In this document: positions 22,952 through 30,825 of the stretch, piece after piece
How positions within the stretch are numbered: the stretch's first letter is position 1
Layout: each line of letters starts with the position of its first letter
Assembly: GCA_964584815.1 (NCBI GenBank)
Contig: CAZPBO010000014.1
Location: 1 to 39,252, forward strand
Source: CAZPBO01 sp964584815
GTDB lineage: Bacteria > Planctomycetota > SKW154
Direction of reading: 5' to 3'
DNA: 39,252 bases
The notes under the pieces: model-generated
What the model was told of the DNA's origin: nothing
Databases searched by the model: none
The model's input: only the letters and a program-made list of their open reading frames with translations
Made by a program: the position numbers and the translations under genes

Positions 22952-24199
22952 CTACTTTATGTTTGTGAAAACCCCTCCATTATCCTGCGCCAGTTTCTTA
23001 AGAAACTCCACCAGTATTTCACCATCTTCTTCCTGTGCCACCTCTTCAAAACCGAATGTGTCTATGCGCACCTTTCTGAATCTGTTCTCCTCACGCACCC
23101 ACTCCAGTATCTCCTGTATGAATTTTACCGAAACGGTCTCGCCGTGTTCCAACTTATATGGAGCGCCGTCGGACAGCAATATAATATTGTCCACATCTTT
23201 GATGGAGAAAGCAGCCTGCAGCGCCTCATCGGTGTGGGTCTGCCCTTCTGCGACGAAGGAGTCAATGAAGTTGCGTGCCTTCTTTTTGTTCTTCTTTGTC
23301 GCGCGCACAAGATGCTTCTGCCAGACAAGCACCTTATGGTTGAAGGCGATGATGTTAAAGCGGGCGTTCTGGGGCAGGCGTTCAACACAGTGTTTTAACT
23401 CCTGCTGGACGCGCTTGAGGCGGGAAGGTTTACCCAACTCCATAGAGCCTGATACATCCATAACGAAGACGACGCGTCTGCTGGCGATTTCGCGACCGAA
23501 GAACTGCGGTGCGCTTGTTTTGTAGTGGCGCATCTTCTCATCCGCGCCTCCTTTCTCCTTTTTCAACTCCTCCTCCGTCAGGGGCTTTTTACCCCGTGCG
23601 TGCCACCAGTTGCGCCAGTCCGCGGCGTCCAGAAACTCCCGCGGCGACCGTGTCAGTCTCTTTATCGTCTCAAGCGTCGTCAGCCACAAAAGCCCTTTCT
23701 GCTTCTGTTGCGCCTCAAGCAGGTCTATTAAAGCGTCCACGACGGTTGCGTCACCCCGCGCCGCCAGCGATTCCACCGCCTGCCGAACCAACGCTTCCTC
23801 TTTCGCACTCAACGCTCTCAAAAGGAACTGTTTTGGTTTGTCTCCCTCCATCCTTGCGCAGGCGCGTAGAAGGGTCAGTTGTGCGCGCCAGTTCTCACTC
23901 CTTGTCCTTGAAAAAAGATACCCTTGAACATCGGCTTCCTTTATAGCAGAGAAGCCGTCAAGCAGACCCTGATAAACCTCATCGGGGAGTTTCTCTTTGT
24001 CTGCGAGGGAGAGCAGGAACGCGGCGGCGGGTTTTGTGTTGAGGTCTCCGATTTTGCGCAGCGCATCCGCCGCAGCAGGGTAGTCCTTCTGCCTCAACGC
24101 CTTCTTGTAAGCGGAGCGCAGGTGGGAAAGTTGGTTGCTCCAAAGCGTCCCGTAAGGCAGCAGAGAAAGCGATATAAGCCACAACAGCCAGCGCGCCAA
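22952..24199 (-). CDS. exported HEAT-repeat / von Willebrand A protein (paralogue 2)
   Basis: A 415-residue paralogue of the next gene: signal peptide (ARWLLWLISLSLLPYG), HEAT-like helices (about 25-180), the linker DWRNWWHARGKKPL, and a vWA domain (about 241-415) with DVSGS at 248-252, GQTHTDEALQAA and LLSDGAPY. It lacks the Lys-rich insertion of paralogue 1. I chose TTG at 24199: GGAGG is 7 bases upstream and the extended -10 at 24224-24229 places the transcript start near 24217, which rules out the longer ATG at 24286. It heads a minus-strand run of two vWA genes, a membrane protein, lpxH and folD, and is divergent from the secretin gene. Confidence 0.85.
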   Translation of the reverse strand: MARWLLWLISLSLLPYGTLWSNQLSHLRSAYKKALRQKDYPAAADALRKIGDLNTKPAAAFLLSLADKEKLPDEVYQGLLDGFSAIKEADVQGYLFSRTRSENWRAQLTLLRACARMEGDKPKQFLLRALSAKEEALVRQAVESLAARGDATVVDALIDLLEAQQKQKGLLWLTTLETIKRLTRSPREFLDAADWRNWWHARGKKPLTEEELKKEKGGADEKMRHYKTSAPQFFGREIASRRVVFVMDVSGSMELGKPSRLKRVQQELKHCVERLPQNARFNIIAFNHKVLVWQKHLVRATKKNKKKARNFIDSFVAEGQTHTDEALQAAFSIKDVDNIILLSDGAPYKLEHGETVSVKFIQEILEWVREENRFRKVRIDTFGFEEVAQEEDGEILVEFLKKLAQDNGGVFTNIK

Positions 24200-24223
24200 A
24201 ATGAGCCCTCCTCGCTCGCCTCT

Positions 24224-24253
24224 ATTATACCAGCAAAGTGAGGTAAAATTGTC
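24224..24253 (-). promoter_or_regulatory. promoter of the HEAT/vWA operon (extended -10)
   Basis: On the minus strand TATAAT (24229-24224) preceded by TGG forms an extended -10. GACAAT (24253-24248) lies 18 bases upstream as a weak -35. The transcript would begin about 18 bases before the TTG start. Confidence 0.6.
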
Positions 24254-24266
24254 GGCTTCTTTTATC

Positions 24267-24286
24267 CTGTGACAACACTGTGACAA
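24267..24286 (+). repeat. tandem CTGTGACAA direct repeat, possible operator
   Basis: CTGTGACAA occurs at 24267-24275 and again at 24278-24286, with an 11-base period (one helical turn). It lies between the vWA promoter and the secretin gene start, where an activator or repressor could affect both. Confidence 0.45.
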
Positions 24287-24332
24287 GTTCTGTTAAAGAT
24301 ATCGGGTGAGAGTGTGGTTAAGGAGAGATGGT

Positions 24333-26632
24333 ATGGCGCGCTATGTTGCTGCGCTTGTGGTGGTTTTTGCTGTTGCGCTTGGTTGCCGCAGCGCCCAGAA
24401 GAAGGCGGTGCCGACCAAAGGCGAAACTGTCGCCAAAAAGCAGCCCGCAGGACAGCAGAAAGCAGGGCAGCAGAAGAAAGAGGAGAAGGTTCCCGAACTT
24501 GTTCGTGGCGAGCAGCCTATAACGGGTCCGCAGCCTCCTGCCAAGCCAACGAAAATCCAGGCTGTTACCAAAGAGGCAGAAGAACTGATGCGCAAACTGC
24601 TTGAAGGGAAGATGACTCAAGATAGAGTTTTGAAGTTGTTGAGTTTGCACTATATGAAGAGCGGGATATCGGCATATCAGGAGGGCGACCTTGTCCGTGC
24701 TGAGCGCGAACTGAAGCACGCGGTGCGATTGTGGCCATCCAACATCAAAGCGCTTGACTGGCTGAGCCAGGTTCAGATGATGCTTGACAAAAGTGCAGGA
24801 ACGGTGAAGAGCGTAGCACAGTGGTTGAAGAACACGCGTGAGGTTCTGATACAGCAAAAGCAGCACGAATTGGAGAGGGACTACCGTGCAGCGCGAAGAT
24901 TTCTCAACGAAGGCGACTACGAAAGGGCGGTGGAGATGATAAACCGCTGTCTTGAGCATCTGCGTTGGTGGCCGTATCGCCTCGCCCGCCGACACGACCT
25001 TGAAAAAACGCTCCAAAATATGCTGTCAGAAGCAAAGGACAAGATGCGTCGTGCGAAGGAGGAGGAGTTCCGCCGCATACTTGATAAGTCGCGTAAACTG
25101 GCGGCGAGGGAGGAGGCACGGCGTCAGCAGGAAGAAGCGGCTAAGGTGCAGCGGATGCTGGCACGCGCACGGGACGCTATGTACCGCCTCAACTGGAAGC
25201 AAGCCCGTAGAATATTGGAAGAAGTTCTGGACAAAAACCCCGAGAACGAAGCCGCCAAGCGACTACTGGAGCAGGTTCGCAGCCTCAAAGCCAAAGTTCG
25301 GTGGACATTCATCAACCGTGATATGAAAGAGCAGCGTTTGTGGACACGCCTCCTTAACGACGCCGCTCAAGTCCCCTATAACGACTATTACAGATTCCCT
25401 GACCGCGATTTCTGGCTCAATGTCGTCTGTCAACGGGAACTCGGTATCGCTGTTGGCAAGGAGCAGGAACCAGAAGAAGTGAAACGCATTAAACGGAAAC
25501 TTCAGACCGAGACCATATCCATTGACTTTGCCGATACACCTCTTAAAGATGCCATATCCTCAATTCAGGATATGACGGGTCTCAACATTGTGATTGACCC
25601 CAACATTGACGCTACTCAGACCATCACCCTCAAACTTGACAATGTCCTTCTTAAGGACGCCCTTGAGTTGATATGCAAGCAACTTGACCTACAGTATGGT
25701 TTCAGAGAAAGCGTTATTTGGATAGGGCAGAAGGGTGAGCGGATGGAGAAGTTGGTTCTTGAGATATACAATGTTTCAGACATAGTAGCGCAGTTGACCC
25801 ACTGGAAGGAGCCCGATATCAAGATACTCAATCCTGAAGAGGCGGCAGGTCCTGGTGGTGGGGGGGGAGGTTTTGGTGAGGAAGAAGAGGAGGAAGAAGG
25901 GGAATGGGGCATTGAGCCACTGGTTGAGTTGATAAAGAAGGCGATAGGGGAGGAAAGAGCCGAGGCGGAGGGTTGCTCTATAGAGCCGCACCGTGGACAG
26001 ATTGTGGTCGTCAATACCCCCAGTGTTCACCGCCAGATACGGCGCGTTCTTGACCGCCTCCGCCTGAGTTTTGGAATATTTGTCTACATAGAGGTGCGTT
26101 TCATCACAATAACTCAGGCGTTGCTTGAGGATATTGGCATTGACTATCGTGGTCTTGCCAATGGTGCGCAGTGGATACCGGTTGTTCCGCCACCTGCGAT
26201 GATGACCAACCTGTCAGGTGGGACAGACCCTGGTATAACCAATCGCAACCCTGGTGCGGGGCGTGAGGTATGGCTTGCGCGCGTTCAGCACGACTGGCAG
26301 GATGTGTATGCGGGGACAGGCTTTGACCGTCCCGTTGATGCGGGTTTGTGGCTGCAAGGCACTTGGATTGACCCCTTCCAGTTGAACGCGATAATGCATG
26401 CGCGATTTGAGGACTTAAACACGCACGAGATGACGGCGGCGGCGGTCACAGCCTCCAACCGCCAAAGGGTTTATATAGCCGTCCTCAATCAGCGGGCATA
26501 TATCGCTGACTACGATACATCCGGTATGGGCGGTATGACTCCCGTTGAGGTAGCCGAGCCCGTCATAAAGAACTTTCAGGAAGGCATTGTTATCGGTGTG
26601 CGTCCGATAGTTTCCACCGACCGCCGTTATGT
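24333..26632 (+). CDS. secretin-family lipoprotein with TPR-like region, 3'-truncated by gap
   Basis: An outer-membrane secretin-type protein of the GspD/PilQ group. It starts with a lipoprotein signal (MARYVAALVVVFAVALGC, Cys18). Residues about 100-330 are helical, first a TPR-like unit (SGISAYQEGDLVRAERELKHA), then a long charged coil. A secretin N-terminal (STN) domain follows at about 393-465 (ISIDFADTPLKDAISSI, LNIVIDPNID), then a Gly run plus an Asp/Glu run (about 507-525). The secretin core opens with QIVVVNTPSVHRQIRRVL and IFVYIEVRFITITQALLEDIG (about 583-603). The core is cut by the gap at 26633, so the final beta-barrel strands are missing; bases after the gap do not continue it. 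The start follows AAGGAGA. No other secretion gene is adjacent. Confidence 0.85.
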
Positions 26633-26732
26633 NNNNNNNNNNNNNNNNNNNNNNNNNNNNNNNNNNNNNNNNNNNNNNNNNNNNNNNNNNNNNNNNNNNN
26701 NNNNNNNNNNNNNNNNNNNNNNNNNNNNNNNN
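26633..26732. other. scaffold gap (100 N) truncating the secretin gene
   Basis: Exactly 100 N of unknown true length. The secretin gene enters from the left; on the right a minus-strand gene appears to start at 26753 and run into the gap. Confidence 0.98.
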
Positions 26733-26753
26733 AACCCAAAGAAGGTCATCCAT
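26733..26753 (-). CDS. first codons of a minus-strand gene lost in the gap
   Basis: Only seven codons (MDDLLWV) are visible before the N run. ATG at 26753 has TTGGAGAAG about 6-9 bases upstream, and a good promoter (26791-26820) lies above it on the same strand. No function can be guessed. It implies that at least one gene plus the secretin 3' end sit in the gap, which is therefore likely much longer than 100 bases. Confidence 0.4.
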
Positions 26754-26790
26754 TTTTTTCTTCTCCAACCGTTTCTCCTTCGCTGATGGT

Positions 26791-26820
26791 ATTATAACTC
26801 ACAACGGATTGCTATTGCAA
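26791..26820 (-). promoter_or_regulatory. promoter reading into the gap
   Basis: On the minus strand TTGCAA (26820-26815), an 18-base spacer and a perfect TATAAT (26796-26791), 37 bases before the ATG at 26753. Confidence 0.6.
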
Positions 26821-26840
26821 CAAAATAACAATACTTTTTC

Positions 26841-26869
26841 TTGAAAAGCGAGTTTCTTTTTTGTAGTTT
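26841..26869 (+). promoter_or_regulatory. weak putative promoter of trx-ndk
   Basis: TTGAAA (26841-26846), a 17-base spacer and TAGTTT (26864-26869), 31 bases before the thioredoxin start. The -10 matches only 3 of 6 positions. Confidence 0.35.
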
Positions 26870-26900
26870 GACCGCTCCTTAAATTTTGGGAGGCGCTGAG

Positions 26901-27230
26901 ATGGTTCGTCACCTGAAGTCAGCGGATTTTGACGAGGTTGTTGGCGGTTCGGAGTTGCCTGTGGTTGTGGATTTTTGGGCGGAGTGGTGTCCGCCGTGTA
27001 AGTTTCTTGAACCGATATTTGAGAAGGTGTCGGAGCGTTTTGCGGGGAAGGTGGAGTTTGTGAAGGTGAATGTGGATGTGGCGCCAGATATAGCGGCGCG
27101 GTTTTCTATCCACGCCATCCCGACATTAGTCCTCTTAAAAGATGGTAAAGAGGTAGCACGGCAGGAAGGCGCTCTTCCTGAAGAGGTGCTTGTTGAGTGG
27201 ATAAAACGCGCAGCAGGTGTTGAGGAGTGA
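26901..27230 (+). CDS. trx: thioredoxin with WCPPC active site
   Basis: A cytosolic thioredoxin of 109 residues, the normal length, that reduces disulfides. The active site is Cys30-Pro-Pro-Cys33 in FWAEWCPPCKFLEP, where most thioredoxins have Cys-Gly-Pro-Cys; CPPC usually shifts redox potential. The remaining landmarks fit: VVVDFWA strand, VKVNVDVAPDIAARF, the cis-proline in IHAIPTLVLLKDG, and the C-terminal helix. The ATG at 26901 follows GGGAGG with a 7-base spacer. ndk starts 3 bases after its stop, so the two form an operon. Confidence 0.93.
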   Translation: MVRHLKSADFDEVVGGSELPVVVDFWAEWCPPCKFLEPIFEKVSERFAGKVEFVKVNVDVAPDIAARFSIHAIPTLVLLKDGKEVARQEGALPEEVLVEWIKRAAGVEE

Positions 27231-27233
27231 GAA

Positions 27234-27692
27234 ATGGCGACAGAAAGAACCCTTGTTCTGGTGAAACCCGACGGGGTTGCTCGGAGACTGGTGGGTGAGG
27301 TGATAAGTCGCATAGAGCGCAAAGGTCTGAAAATAGTCGCGCTCAAGATGCTGAAGGTGTCGCGGGAGCAGGCGGAGCGCCATTACGCTGTCCATAAGGG
27401 CAAACCCTTCTATGAGCCGCTTCTTGCCTTCATAACAAGCGGTCCTGTCGTAGCGATGGTGGTTGAAGGGGAGTCAGCAATAGATGTGGTGCGCAATCTT
27501 ATGGGACCAACATCGGGCTTGAAGGCACCCGCAGGCACTATCCGCGGCGACTTTTCCCTTTCCATCCAGTTCAATATAGTTCACGGCTCCGACTCCCCCG
27601 AGTCCGCCGCATATGAAATACCGATATTCTTTGATGACGCAGAGATTCTGAAATATGAACTGCCGGATGAGGCTTTTATGGGCGGTGACTGA
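27234..27692 (+). CDS. ndk: nucleoside diphosphate kinase
   Basis: Nucleoside diphosphate kinase balances nucleoside triphosphate pools by transferring the gamma phosphate through a phosphohistidine. The 152 residues carry all family marks: TLVLVKPDGV (Lys11), RKGLKIVALKML, HYAVHKGKPFYEPLLAFITSGP, MGPTSGLKAPAGTIRGDF and NIVHGSDSPESA with the catalytic His117. The ribosome site GAGGAG lies within the end of trx. The 3' end overlaps the convergent ferredoxin gene by 17 bases, with no terminator between. Confidence 0.97.
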   Translation: MATERTLVLVKPDGVARRLVGEVISRIERKGLKIVALKMLKVSREQAERHYAVHKGKPFYEPLLAFITSGPVVAMVVEGESAIDVVRNLMGPTSGLKAPAGTIRGDFSLSIQFNIVHGSDSPESAAYEIPIFFDDAEILKYELPDEAFMGGD

Positions 27693-27903
27693 CGCGTTGC
27701 ACAACCACCTCAATCGCCATATCAGGGCAGATATGCTCGCACAGCATACACCCTGTGCATCTGTCGGGGTGCGCCACCCGCGGCAGAAAATAGCCTTTTT
27801 CGTTCAGCCTGTCTGTTGGTTCAAAAACATTCTTTGGGCAGAACTCAACGCAGAGCATACATCCTTTACAGAAATTCTCATAAAGTTTGATGCTGATTTT
27901 CAT
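27676..27903 (-). CDS. 2[4Fe-4S] ferredoxin, KorD-like
   Basis: A 75-residue bacterial-type ferredoxin with two Cys-x2-Cys-x2-Cys-x3-Cys clusters: Cys12, 15, 18, 22 (FCKGCMLCVEFCPKNVF) and Cys49, 52, 55, 59 (RCTGCMLCEHICPDMAIEV). Order and spacing match the delta subunit of 2-oxoacid:ferredoxin oxidoreductases (KorD/PorD type), including a KGYFLPRV linker. Such genes normally precede the alpha, beta and gamma subunit genes, but here no oxidoreductase gene is adjacent: it stands alone, tail to tail with ndk. It may serve as a free electron carrier. The ATG at 27903 has GAGGA 7 bases upstream and a promoter at 27932-27959. Confidence 0.9.
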   Translation of the reverse strand: MKISIKLYENFCKGCMLCVEFCPKNVFEPTDRLNEKGYFLPRVAHPDRCTGCMLCEHICPDMAIEVVVQRVSHRP

Positions 27904-27931
27904 AATTGAATCCTCACCGAAACAGGGAGTC

Positions 27932-27959
27932 ATTTTACAGTTGCGAACTGTTGGGGCAA
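27932..27959 (-). promoter_or_regulatory. ferredoxin promoter with palindromic operator
   Basis: On the minus strand TTGCCC (27959-27954), a 16-base spacer and TAAAAT (27937-27932). A palindrome, ACAGTT-GCG-AACTGT (27937-27951), fills most of the spacer and touches the -10, a usual place for a repressor. Confidence 0.5.
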
Positions 27960-27974
27960 GGCGGAAACTTTTTC

Positions 27975-28004
27975 TTGACAACAGCACCTGCTGGGCGGTT
28001 AAAT
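27975..28004 (+). promoter_or_regulatory. promoter of the BRCT-like coiled-coil gene
   Basis: A perfect TTGACA (27975-27980), an 18-base spacer and TTAAAT (27999-28004), 28 bases before the ATG at 28033. Confidence 0.6.
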
Positions 28005-28032
28005 GTGGGAGAGGTGGTTTGGGAGTGAAGCC

Positions 28033-29262
28033 ATGCCGATGGAGAGGGGTATGATATTCGCGCTCGTGGCGATAGCGCTGCTCGTCTGCTTGTGCGCGGG
28101 ATTGGTCTATGGCATAGTGACGGCGCAAAACGAACTGGAGAAGATAAAGGGGCGCATACCGCAGTTAGAGGGCGAGTTGGAACAGGCTAAGGAGAGTATG
28201 ATAACGGCGCTGACAAAGTCTGCCGCCTACGCCAAACTCATAACAGGCACAGAGGATGTTGACCCAGATAGGGTGAAACACGATATGATGCGAGACACAA
28301 TCCGCGACCACATCAGTAAGATGTACGAGGGGCTTCTGGGGCGCAAACCAGCGCTGCGGTCCGATTACACCGCCCTTGAGCAGGTCATAAAGGACCTGAC
28401 GGATGCGGCTCTCATCGTCAGCCAGAGTTTCTCCCTCTGGGAGAGAACGCTTGATGAGCGGGCGCAGGAAGCAGCAAGAGAAAGGGAGAACCTCCTCAAG
28501 GAGAAAAGAGCCCACAAGAGCCGTGTTGATGAACTGGACAAGAAGATTTCTGACCTGCAGGGGAGGTTGCGTGAGCAGATGCGCCGTTATGAGGAGGAGG
28601 TAAAGCGCTTGAACGACAACATACAGCAGTTGCGCACACGCCTTGAGGAGGAGCGCAAGAAAGCGAAACTGGAGGCGTCCGAGTTGCGTTCAATGATATC
28701 AATTCTGCGCAGCCGCCTCCGTTATGTCCTCGCCAAGAAACCCAAGGACTACCGCTGGGCTGACCCCGACGGACAGGTGCTGAAAGCCGATATGCGCTCA
28801 GGTCTTTGTTGGGTGGACCTCGGCAAGCGTGACCGCATTCTCCCCGGCATGATTTTTGAGGTCTTCCGTCAGGGTAAGGGCGGACAGCGGGTTTTCAAAG
28901 GGCGAATTGAGATTCGCCGCGTTATGGAAGATATCTCCGAATGCTCCATCCTTGAGGTCAGCGACCCCAAAGAGGACCCCATCGTCAAAGGAGACTACCT
29001 CCTCTCGCCGCTTTATGATAAGCGCCGAGGCAAAATGCGTGTCGTCTTTATCGGCGACTTCAAAAACCCCTTCTACACACGCTATCAGTTGACCAAGAAA
29101 CTTCAGGAACTGAACATCGTTGTGGAGCGTAAAGTGACCCCCTACACCGACTATGTGATTCTCGGCGCAAATCCTGAAAGTGTTGAGGATTATAAAAAGG
29201 CGGAAGAGTGGGTTATCCCCTTCATTCGCGAGATGGACCTTATCCGTTTCCTGAGACGATGA
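28033..29262 (+). CDS. membrane-anchored coiled-coil protein with C-terminal BRCT-like domain
   Basis: The function is unknown. The 409-residue product has one membrane segment (about 8-30), helices to residue 130, a coiled coil (about 140-232), a beta domain (about 244-328; MRSGLCWVDLGKRDRILPGMIFEV, then DPIVKGDYLLSPLYD) and a C-terminal domain (about 335-406) that reads like a BRCT fold: MRVVFIGDF, a long helix, NIVVERKVTPYTDYVILGANPE, a Lys/Ala helix and VIPFIREMDLIRFL. BRCT domains normally recognise phosphopeptides or DNA ends; a membrane-tethered one is unusual. I recall a similar arrangement in planctomycete proteins, which supports the lineage guess. The ATG at 28033 follows GGGAG with a 7-base spacer. 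Confidence 0.75.
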   Translation: MPMERGMIFALVAIALLVCLCAGLVYGIVTAQNELEKIKGRIPQLEGELEQAKESMITALTKSAAYAKLITGTEDVDPDRVKHDMMRDTIRDHISKMYEGLLGRKPALRSDYTALEQVIKDLTDAALIVSQSFSLWERTLDERAQEAARERENLLKEKRAHKSRVDELDKKISDLQGRLREQMRRYEEEVKRLNDNIQQLRTRLEEERKKAKLEASELRSMISILRSRLRYVLAKKPKDYRWADPDGQVLKADMRSGLCWVDLGKRDRILPGMIFEVFRQGKGGQRVFKGRIEIRRVMEDISECSILEVSDPKEDPIVKGDYLLSPLYDKRRGKMRVVFIGDFKNPFYTRYQLTKKLQELNIVVERKVTPYTDYVILGANPESVEDYKKAEEWVIPFIREMDLIRFLRR

Positions 29263-29266
29263 GACA

Positions 29267-29280
29267 GAAGTTGCAACTTC
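29267..29280 (+). repeat. 14-bp perfect palindrome
   Basis: GAAGTTGCAACTTC reads the same on both strands. It lies 4 bases after the stop of the coiled-coil gene and 42 bases before the next start. It shares AGTTGC and AACT with the operator-like palindrome at 27937-27951. Confidence 0.45.
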
Positions 29281-29321
29281 ACGAAGCGGCGGTGTGTCTA
29301 TATATAGGTGGAGGATAAGGT

Positions 29322-30755
29322 ATGCGTGTCGTTGCGTTCTTTGTGGTAATTGCGGGTATAGGTCTTGGCGCGGCGTTCGGTTATTATCAGCATCTCATAA
29401 AGACAGGCAAACTTGACCCCAACGCTTCCTTCTGGGACTTCTTAACGGGCAAGGCTTCAAAACGCCAAAAAGTCGTCGTTAGAGAGCGCCCCAAAAAGGA
29501 ACAGGAAAAGCCGGTTGTTCCTTATACTGAAAAGAAGACCAAAAAGCAGACTGCGGGAACTCAAACTCCCGGCAAGGCAGGTGGAGAGACTTCCAAACCG
29601 CCTGAGGTGAAGGTGACCCCCAAACCTGTGGTGAACGAGGCGCTTGTAGGGCGGCTTGAGCATAAGGTGAAGACTCTCTATACGGCGGCAAAATTCCTTG
29701 ACGCCCAGTTCGCCGCCAAAGAGATGATGGACGCGTTTGAGCGTTTCAACGCCAGAAGCGACCCCCGATACACCTGGGCGGTGCGGATGTTCAAACGCTG
29801 CCGCGCCTTTGCCCTTCTTGTCTCCCGCATCAAGCGCAGTCCGCTTGCCACGGAAAACGAAATCTATCGCATAAAGTCGTTAAAATCGGGTAGTGTGTTT
29901 TATGGTCGCATCATCCGTGAGTATGACCGTGATGGCGAGGAGTTTGTGGACTTTGAGCGGGATGCAGGCATAACTTGGCGCGGCGTTCCCAAAGAGAACC
30001 TTGAGATAAAGCCCGCTACCCGCGAGGAGTTTAAGGCGTGGCTGAAAGAACGCCTCGCCGAAAAGGAGCGTTTCATATCCAAAAAGAGCGACCCCGCTGC
30101 CGTCTATATCTACCTTGTCACCTACGCGTGGCGTTACGGTCTGGATGAGAAGGTGCCGCAACTGCTTGAGGAGGCGTTTTCGCAGAGCGGCTCGGAGGTG
30201 GTGCTTGATTATGTGCTGGCTGACCGCGACGATATTGACCAGATAAAGATAGACTTGCTTGAGGGGATGGGACGCGATGCGGACGCCGCAAAATTGCGTG
30301 CCGTTGCATCAGCCGCCACACCATCTATCAACCCTGAAACGGGCACACAAGAGCCTGCCTTCACCCCCCGTCCTTCCGATACAGAGCCTCCTGACCAGCA
30401 GCCGCCAGAAACGCACCCCTCCACCCCGCCAGAACATAAACCTCCCGAAAAACAACCTGTTTCGTCAGAGCCACCGAGTATAGGGGGACTTGCGGGAAGT
30501 GACCTTGAGCAGTTCCGCAAGGCTTCGCAGATGCGGGATGAGGCGGTTCGGCTTATAGGTCAGGCAATAAACCTGATGGCTGGTTCCAAACGGGCGGGAC
30601 TCGGTAAAAAGGCACAAGGTTTGCTGCGCCACGCTATATCTATCACCACTACCCTCCTCCGAAAATATCCCAACAACAAAGCCGTAGCATCCCTGCAGGA
30701 GGAGTTGCAGGGACACATTATGTTCGTCAACAAGATGCTTGTCACGCTCAGATGA
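29322..30755 (+). CDS. membrane-anchored protein of unknown function
   Basis: Not recognised. The 477 residues start with one membrane segment (MRVVAFFVVIAGIGLGAAFGYY), followed by a Lys/Glu/Pro/Thr linker (about 48-105). A helical region follows (about 110-180, VGRLEHKVKTLYTAAKFLDAQF), then a small beta unit (SGSVFYGRIIREYD ... ITWRGVPKENLEI, about 190-230, SH3- or Tudor-like in size) and more helices to 330. A second disordered Pro/Glu/Gln tract (about 345-395) leads to a final helical hairpin (RDEAVRLIGQAINLMAG ... LLRHAISITTTLLRKYP) of TPR-like style. It is probably periplasmic. GGAGG lies 7 bases before the ATG at 29322. It is 59 bases after the BRCT-like gene and may share its transcript. 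Confidence 0.75.
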   Translation: MRVVAFFVVIAGIGLGAAFGYYQHLIKTGKLDPNASFWDFLTGKASKRQKVVVRERPKKEQEKPVVPYTEKKTKKQTAGTQTPGKAGGETSKPPEVKVTPKPVVNEALVGRLEHKVKTLYTAAKFLDAQFAAKEMMDAFERFNARSDPRYTWAVRMFKRCRAFALLVSRIKRSPLATENEIYRIKSLKSGSVFYGRIIREYDRDGEEFVDFERDAGITWRGVPKENLEIKPATREEFKAWLKERLAEKERFISKKSDPAAVYIYLVTYAWRYGLDEKVPQLLEEAFSQSGSEVVLDYVLADRDDIDQIKIDLLEGMGRDADAAKLRAVASAATPSINPETGTQEPAFTPRPSDTEPPDQQPPETHPSTPPEHKPPEKQPVSSEPPSIGGLAGSDLEQFRKASQMRDEAVRLIGQAINLMAGSKRAGLGKKAQGLLRHAISITTTLLRKYPNNKAVASLQEELQGHIMFVNKMLVTLR

Positions 30756-30773
30756 ACATATCCCGTATCGGGG

Positions 30774-30802
30774 TTGACGCGGCGCGGTTTTTGGGATATC
30801 CT
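30774..30802 (+). promoter_or_regulatory. promoter of the tpiA-secG-yicC operon
   Basis: TTGACG (30774-30779), a 17-base spacer and TATCCT (30797-30802), 23 bases before the tpiA start. Confidence 0.62.
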
Positions 30803-30825
30803 TACCTCTCTTTGGGGAGTAAAAG

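Noticed and set aside
26733..26786. Possible C-terminal end of the secretin after the gap, reading in the same frame to a stop at 26786
   Set aside because: The residues after the gap (a short Lys/Phe/Leu stretch) are unlike any secretin C-terminus, the true gap length is unknown, and the opposite strand has a better gene start with promoter there.
29263..29321. A promoter for the 29322 gene using TATATA near 29306
   Set aside because: No -35 box at 16-18 bases; the palindrome at 29267 is 22 or more bases off. Shared transcription with the upstream gene is as likely.
30758..30799. Inverted repeat ATATCCC/GGGATAT around the tpiA promoter
   Set aside because: Only 7 bases per arm with a 28-base loop and no T run; it could easily be chance and overlaps the -10.
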